This document shows, in pieces, positions 59,193 to 64,000 of a DNA stretch of 64,000 nt; positions within the stretch are counted from its first letter, which is position 1; every line of letters begins with the position of its first letter. Under the pieces are notes generated by a model. The model did not search any database. It worked only from the letters and a program-made list of their open reading frames with translations, and was not told the DNA's origin. The position numbers were made by a program, and so were the translations under genes. The stretch comes from Prostheceraeus crozeri (lineage: Eukaryota; Platyhelminthes; Polycladida; Euryleptidae): the NCBI GenBank assembly GCA_907163375.1, contig CAJQUW010015617.1, positions 98,333 through 162,332 on the forward strand. Reading direction: 5' to 3'.

Positions 59193-59860
59193 TGATGATG
59201 TAGGTTTTCAGGTGCAAAATGCTATGGTTGCTTTGTAATTTAGTGAATGAATTTCGACTTTTTCGCTTTTTTCATGTTTTTATGTATCCGTCAGTAGCGT
59301 TTTCCAATTACATTGCTTTACAGTAACTGCTAATCCTGTAAGTATTCGTTTTTCAATCGTTCATTATGATATCTGTATGCATCGAAAATGCTTACTCGTT
59401 GAAGAAGCATCAATGACAGGAGTCCATGAATGAACTGCTTCCTTAATACTTCTCTAAGAAAACGTGCTGTGGATATGACGAATATAGTTCCACTATATAT
59501 GCCTCTTCTGCATTTGCACTACCTTTTCCATCGACTTCTTCTAATTGCATTTATATCTGTAACAGACTTTCTAAATTCAATGAGTAAGCATGGAGAAGTA
59601 TACATTATTCCTATCTCCTGAAAAAAATCAATGTTAGAAGTTATGCGTTACTGTTACTGTTAGAAGTTATGAGTTGCTGGACGAAGAGTTTCGATTCTGC
59701 TTTTCCAGTGTTGCTAAGGGGACAGGCGGGCTGGCTGGTGCAGCTTGTATGTATGCATGTATGTATGTGGTGAAAGAAAAACAAGCTACGTGGATTATGC
59801 AATGGCTTCGTGAAAAACACTGATAGAAGAAGACAGCAAGATAATCAGATCCCATTTCAG

Positions 59861-60040
59861 GTTGTTTATTCCTTTGCCATCTCCTGCGAGGTTTGTTGCA
59901 AGTGAAACGAAGTTCCACAGCAAATCCTCAATTCCATCGCCTACCCCATTTACAACAAACACGGTAGCCCATCATCACACCGGTAGTGTAGATTCGAGAA
60001 CGACTCCAGAACTCTGGGTCACCATCCCTACCTGGTGCAG
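59861..60040 (+). other. Possible internal exon (weak)
   Basis: An acceptor-like CCCATTTCAG precedes 59861 and a donor-like TGGTGCAG/GTAATT follows 60040. The enclosed 180 nt is open in one frame (phase 1 at both ends), encoding a Ser/Thr/Pro-rich stretch with TPELWVTIPTWC near its end. No domain is recognised, the polypyrimidine tract is poor, and chance is quite possible. Confidence 0.22.
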
Positions 60041-60071
60041 GTAATTAACTATTACAACGTCCTTTGGTTGA

Positions 60072-60566
60072 GTGGGAGGTGGGGGGGTAGGCTATTGGGA
60101 GGGTGGGGGTCTGGGGAGTTACTTTGCATCAATACCTTTTGAATTTGAAAGAGAAAGACGATCTCAATTGTGCTACACAAACTTCATTCGGCTTTATGGG
60201 ATACTTTTAGACGAAAAAAAACTCTTTGCCATTTATTATAATTCCACCACACATCTGACCAGTCTTATGGGTGTTGTGATGTGTCCAGTTGCTGTTTCTT
60301 TTGTTTCGCTTCTTCCATCATGCAGTCATATTTATGTACATAACGTTGTTTATTCTACATTATTTCAATTGAACGGTTCGGTTACAGCAATATGTCAGTT
60401 CGATTTTATGTCGGCCAGCGACAATTATAAAAACTATATCTGTGTTGACATGGTCAAAGGAAGGCCAGCCATATTTTCAGATCTACGGGAGACGTCAAAA
60501 TGGGAGCATGAACTTACTGCATGTTTCAAGCTCGGAGACATCAAAATCCTGCGATTCATGCGTTGA
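60072..60566 (+). CDS. Unidentified open frame, 164 codons
   Basis: The longest open frame in normal-composition sequence that is not a transposon. It starts in a G-rich stretch (MGGGGVGYWEGG), which is not a convincing start, and contains CSHIYVHNVVYSTLF and ICVDMVKGRPAIF. No domain is recognised. Overlapping frames at 60434-60718 (minus) and 60442-60720 (plus) are also open, so the local sequence is simply stop-poor. It could hold an exon. Confidence 0.2.
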   Translation: MGGGGVGYWEGGGLGSYFASIPFEFERERRSQLCYTNFIRLYGILLDEKKLFAIYYNSTTHLTSLMGVVMCPVAVSFVSLLPSCSHIYVHNVVYSTLFQLNGSVTAICQFDFMSASDNYKNYICVDMVKGRPAIFSDLRETSKWEHELTACFKLGDIKILRFMR

Positions 60567-60770
60567 TAGTCTGGATTGCCCAAACAGGTGGATGGACGCT
60601 CTGAGTGTAATATATAGCAATGCCATTCTCCAGCTAATGATAAACTGCGAGTTAGTAACATTTCAAAGTCATAGTCTTTTAAGCATCCGTTGGGTAAGCG
60701 ATGATGAAGAGAAATCATAATCGTTCATTTTGGAGTATGATATGTGCATATCTTCGATTCATCTATACAG

Positions 60771-60867
60771 ATGATGAGGGCGCCGTCAATATTGTCGTCT
60801 CATGAGACGAAGATGGTCCTCAAAGGAGCAAGCCGCATACAGAGGGATCTTGTTACGCAAACTCAAG
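60771..60867 (+). other. Possible exon with ATG at the acceptor (weak)
   Basis: The acceptor-like CATCTATACAG is followed by ATGATGAGG, and a donor-like CTCAAG/GTAATT follows 60867. The 97 nt is open from the ATG, encoding SSHETKMVLKGASRIQRDLV near its middle. It looks coding-like but matches no family I recognise, and its phase does not fit the candidate at 59861-60040. Confidence 0.25.
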
Positions 60868-62059
60868 GTAATTGAATTTTTAGAATATAAAAAATTAAAC
60901 TTTACAAGTTCAATTCATAAGAATCACTGGAATCATTGAAGTTAGTCTTTACGAAATAAGTACAAGCTCATTCATTTCCATGAGTGTTTATCGGTGTGGA
61001 TGCATTGAACAGCGATTAAGAAAGTTGGTGATGTCTGATTTTTATTGAAATTCCGAAAGTTCTAAGTATGAGAATTGAAGCAATGTTTTTTGTCTTAACA
61101 TTAACACCAGCTAAAATATTCGAAAGATATATCATGTTAAAAAATTCACATTGTGTAAAAGTAATTGACATTCCAAACTTACTTGTTTATTCTCCAGAAG
61201 AACAAGGTGAAACTTTGTTTGTCGGAGTGAGTCACCTTGCACACCACTTCTATATTCTTTTCGCCAACTTCCTAACGATTCCCAAGCAATTCACTTACAT
61301 GGATCCTTCAGGGAGTGCGAAATGTGCATGAGTAGTGACCAACATATCACCAGGTGGCTGTAAGTGTAAAATGATTTTGGATTTCAATGGATAATGCAGT
61401 GATTGCATTTACTCTTCTTAGAAGATTAATTTAGGTATTTTGCCCAAAATCTTCATAGAAATAATGTTCGTTTTCACAGACTTCTGAGAATTTCGACTTT
61501 CACCTCCAAACTTGAACATGAATCAAGTCGACAGTGATGCATATGTTAAAACATATGCCATATATGTTAAACAACATTAATCTCAAGCATCTCATTATCT
61601 AATTTATGTGATTGCCTGAACATAAATAGCTTTTATACTGTGCTAACATAGAACCACCTGTTTCTATAATATCAAGGATTTCATGCAAACTTAGAATATG
61701 ACTGCCTCTTATCGGTGATAACAATGGTAGAATGATTTAGGGAATAATTTCTTTGGTATTGTTGTACCTTATAATCTGACTATAGCCAGTTACTGTACGA
61801 TTCAGTTGTCATGATTTTCTACCTATTCGTAAATCTATTTTCCCTTTCCAAAGGTCATTCAACCAAGTTAACAAAATTTCCTCGGTAACGATAGGAAGCG
61901 CATCAACGAAACATGGTCACAAAATTGGCCGACTAGGTACAGTTGCGGTGTTACTCGGCTGATGTTATGCAGAATTTTTTATCCATTCGGCCGGGAGACG
62001 GCGCAGGCCTTCTATTCGAAAGACTCGAAAGTTGATGTAAACAAAACATAGGGATAGTA

Positions 62060-62148
62060 ATGTGGAGGAGGATGGTCGATAGCGCGATAACGAAAGTGAT
62101 TATTGCTGGGAAGTCAAGTGCCTCGCAATCACGACGCAAAAGACGTGG
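62060..62148 (+). other. Possible first coding exon (weak)
   Basis: An ATG at 62060 opens MWRRMVDSAITKVIIAGKSS and a basic stretch (SRRKRR), ending at a consensus donor GG/GTAAGC (62149). The surrounding 61930-62340 is richer in CpG than the flanks. No partner exon or domain was identified. Confidence 0.22.
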
Positions 62149-62454
62149 GTAAGCTAATGAAAAAATATGTAATGCAGACATATATATTTCATTCGAGGAT
62201 CAAATGTCTTAACTGCGGATGCAATATTTCCACAGCTTTTGTGGCGGAGGAGGTCCTACGACGTATTGTTGAACGCCTGGAAGTGTACTTGTGTATATCG
62301 ACCAGCCTTGGTCGCCGAGTTCCGTATGTTGTGTACGTGTGTCAAGCTATGTACTTTATGAAATGTTTCTACATGTCTCACTTGATATAAATCTTCTGCG
62401 ACTTACTGTATTTTGGATTCCCATAACTTTTTTGAAACATATACCGCTATATAT

Positions 62455-63113
62455 TCATGGATTGGGACGTAGAAGGAGAGTACTTCTGAGAGGGATGTGT
62501 TAGGCTACTAGAAAATGTTTAATCCCCGCATTTGTGTAGAGAACTTGTCAGTTATTTCGAGAGCATAAGTTGAAAAAAGTTCAGTAATTTTGCGTAGATT
62601 CCTGTACGTGGATTGGGGCAAAGAAGGAGGGCACGTCTGCGAGAGCATCGAGATGTCAATGTAGGTGTATTAGGCTACTACAAATTGTTTGGTCCACGCA
62701 TTTGTGCTGAGAACTTATTTGTTATTTCAAGAGAATAAGTTGAATAAAATTGATTAAATTTGCGTAGATTCTTACGCCGACATGTACGTGGATTTGGGCA
62801 AAGAAGGAGGGCACGTCCCCGACGGCATCGGGATAGTGAAGTAGAGGTGTTAGGCTTCGAGAAAATGTTTGGTCCACGTATTTATGCTGAGAACTTCTTA
62901 GTTAATTCAAAAGAATAGGTTGATTAATTTTGTAATTTCCTATTGGCCTACATGCACGTGGATTGGGGCAAAGAAGGAGGGCACGTCTGCGAGAGCATCG
63001 GGTAGTGAAGTAGGGTGTTAGGCTACGAGAAAATGTTTGGTCCACGTATTTATGATGAGAACTTGTTAGTTAATTCAAGAGAATAGGTTGATTAAAGTTG
63101 TAGTTTCCTATTG
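62455..63113 (-). repeat. Tandem array, ~178-bp unit, inverted (right array)
   Basis: The landmark GAGAACTT (inverse of the left-array AAGTTCTC) recurs near 62539, 62709, 62889 and 63057. GGCAAAGAAGGAGGGCACGT and the GTGGATTGGGG motif recur in between, the exact inverse of the left-array unit. About 3.7 units are present before the array is cut off by abnormal sequence at 63114. Confidence 0.9.
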
Positions 63114-64000
63114 GACTTGTGCTGTTGCGCTGTGCTGCACTGCTTTGGCATTGCCTGGTGTTTGTGGCTTCTTGCTTGTGGGATGTGCTGAGTGCCTCAG
63201 CTTGGGTTTTTCGGTGTGCTCTGTTTTGGTGGCTGCTGTCTGTGTGGCTGGGTGGACTGCTATCTGTCTTTTGCATGTTCTGTTGTTGTCGGTTTCTGAT
63301 GGTGTTTTTTTGTGTGTGGGTTCTTGCATGTGCTTGTATGTGCTTGCTTGCATCTTATGGGCTGTGCTCCGGCTTTGTCTGTGTTTTGGCCTGTTGCACT
63401 TGCACGGTTTTGATTTTGCTTTGGTTCGTGCTCTCTTATGTTGCTTTTGTTTGGGGTCTTGTGGCATGTGTTTTGTGCAGTTGATTGACTTGCCCAATTT
63501 ATCATTTGATTTCCTATGCTTTGTGTTATGTGTTGTAAATGTTTGTTCTCTGTGTCATGTCTTGCACGACTGGGTTGCTGCATCTGCCTGTGCACATATG
63601 CTGTCGTGTTGCAGGCTTTGCTTCTGCTGTCGGGCTGTGTGTTGGTTGCTTTGCAGGTGGTGCACTGTGCGGTGGGGGGGTGGCGTGCTTTGGCATTGCA
63701 CAGGCCGTCTGGTGAGATAGGTGTCTTGGTGCGGTCTGTTCTTGTCTTGGTATTTGCGTGCCTTGTTGTTTGGGGCACTATGCTTTGCTGATGTGTGTGG
63801 TACTTGCGTGACTTTATTCTGTGTGCACTTCTGCTGTTTGGGGATGGGGGTGGTGCTGGGCATTGGGGAGGTGAGGGTGGGTGGGCGGGTTGTTGCATCA
63901 CTAGTGTGCACGGTCGGAGGCGGGCAGATGTTTTGGGGTGTGTTGCTCCTTTGCATTTTTCTGTGTGTGTCTATTGGCATGCACGCTGGCTGTTTTTGGG
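63114..64000. other. Abnormal A-poor G/T/C tract to the window end
   Basis: The array unit is interrupted right after TTTCCTATTGGA and replaced by A-poor sequence full of TGTGCT, TTGCTTG and TGGGTT words with no period. Open frames (up to 213 codons on either strand) result from the lack of A and are not genes. Same class as 36912-37229 and 39842-48110. Confidence 0.75.

Larger units (their letters stand above)
59193..62454. other. Unique interior between inverted satellite arrays
   Basis: This 3.26 kb segment lies between the two inverted ~178-bp arrays. It contains a short ATGT microsatellite (about 59748-59767), three weak exon candidates and an unidentified open frame listed separately. 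No transposase or RT motif was found. Confidence 0.5.

Noticed and set aside
63088..63980. Overlapping open frames of 90-213 codons on both strands
   Set aside because: Same A-poor composition artefact; the frames start inside a satellite unit and have no motif.

Overview
The window is eukaryotic, non-coding and dominated by transposable elements. It looks like a piece of a large, repeat-rich invertebrate genome. The evidence is the element mix: BEL/Pao and Ty1/Copia LTR elements, RTE, R2-like and CR1/jockey-like LINE remnants, a Penelope-like element, a hAT transposon, several palindromic non-autonomous elements and satellite-like arrays. I find no bacterial operons, tRNA, rRNA, CRISPR or convincing complete host gene. 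The short word TAGGCCTA recurs through the unique sequence. The Copia type and the mix would suit a marine invertebrate or arthropod, but I cannot name the species.

Layout. 0-3.6 kb: 3' half of a BEL/Pao element with an intact reading frame and its 3' LTR. 3.6-14.5 kb: unique AT-rich sequence with an R2-like LINE remnant (7.0-7.7), a ~100 bp degenerate tandem array (9.7-10.4), a minus-strand Penelope-like remnant carrying an inverted duplication (10.8-12.4), a possible DNA-transposon derivative (12.4-13.3) and a LINE tail (14.1-14.5). 15-24 kb: one RTE-type LINE split twice, by a 4.68 kb Copia element (15336-20016) and by a 1.73 kb hAT element (20139-21866) with a perfect 8-bp target duplication. 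25.8 kb: a 56-bp palindromic insertion with a perfect 8-bp target duplication. 28.9-34.56 kb: a large foldback element whose inverted arms are built of tandem repeats and differ in copy number (about 2 against 4 units of ~350 bp). 36.4-37.55 kb: a 205-bp tandem repeat. 37.76-39.40 kb: a short minus-strand LTR element without coding capacity (TRIM-like).

39.84-50.04 kb has grossly abnormal composition: G+T on the plus strand with almost no A to 48.11 kb, then A-rich with almost no C. Shorter tracts of the same kind interrupt tandem repeats at 36.91-37.23 kb and from 63.11 kb to the end. Their long open frames are stop-codon-poor artefacts of composition, not genes, and the tracts may be sequencing or consensus failures. 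50.0-57.4 kb is mostly unique sequence with a 146-bp palindromic element (51.5) and a perfect 80-bp palindrome (57.4). 58.0-63.1 kb is a second inverted-array structure: ~178-bp tandem units on the left and the same unit inverted on the right, enclosing 3.26 kb that holds a few weak exon candidates.

Nothing here works as a pathway. The story is layered transposition and decay, plus two foldback-like structures made of inverted satellite arrays, which are the most unusual content.
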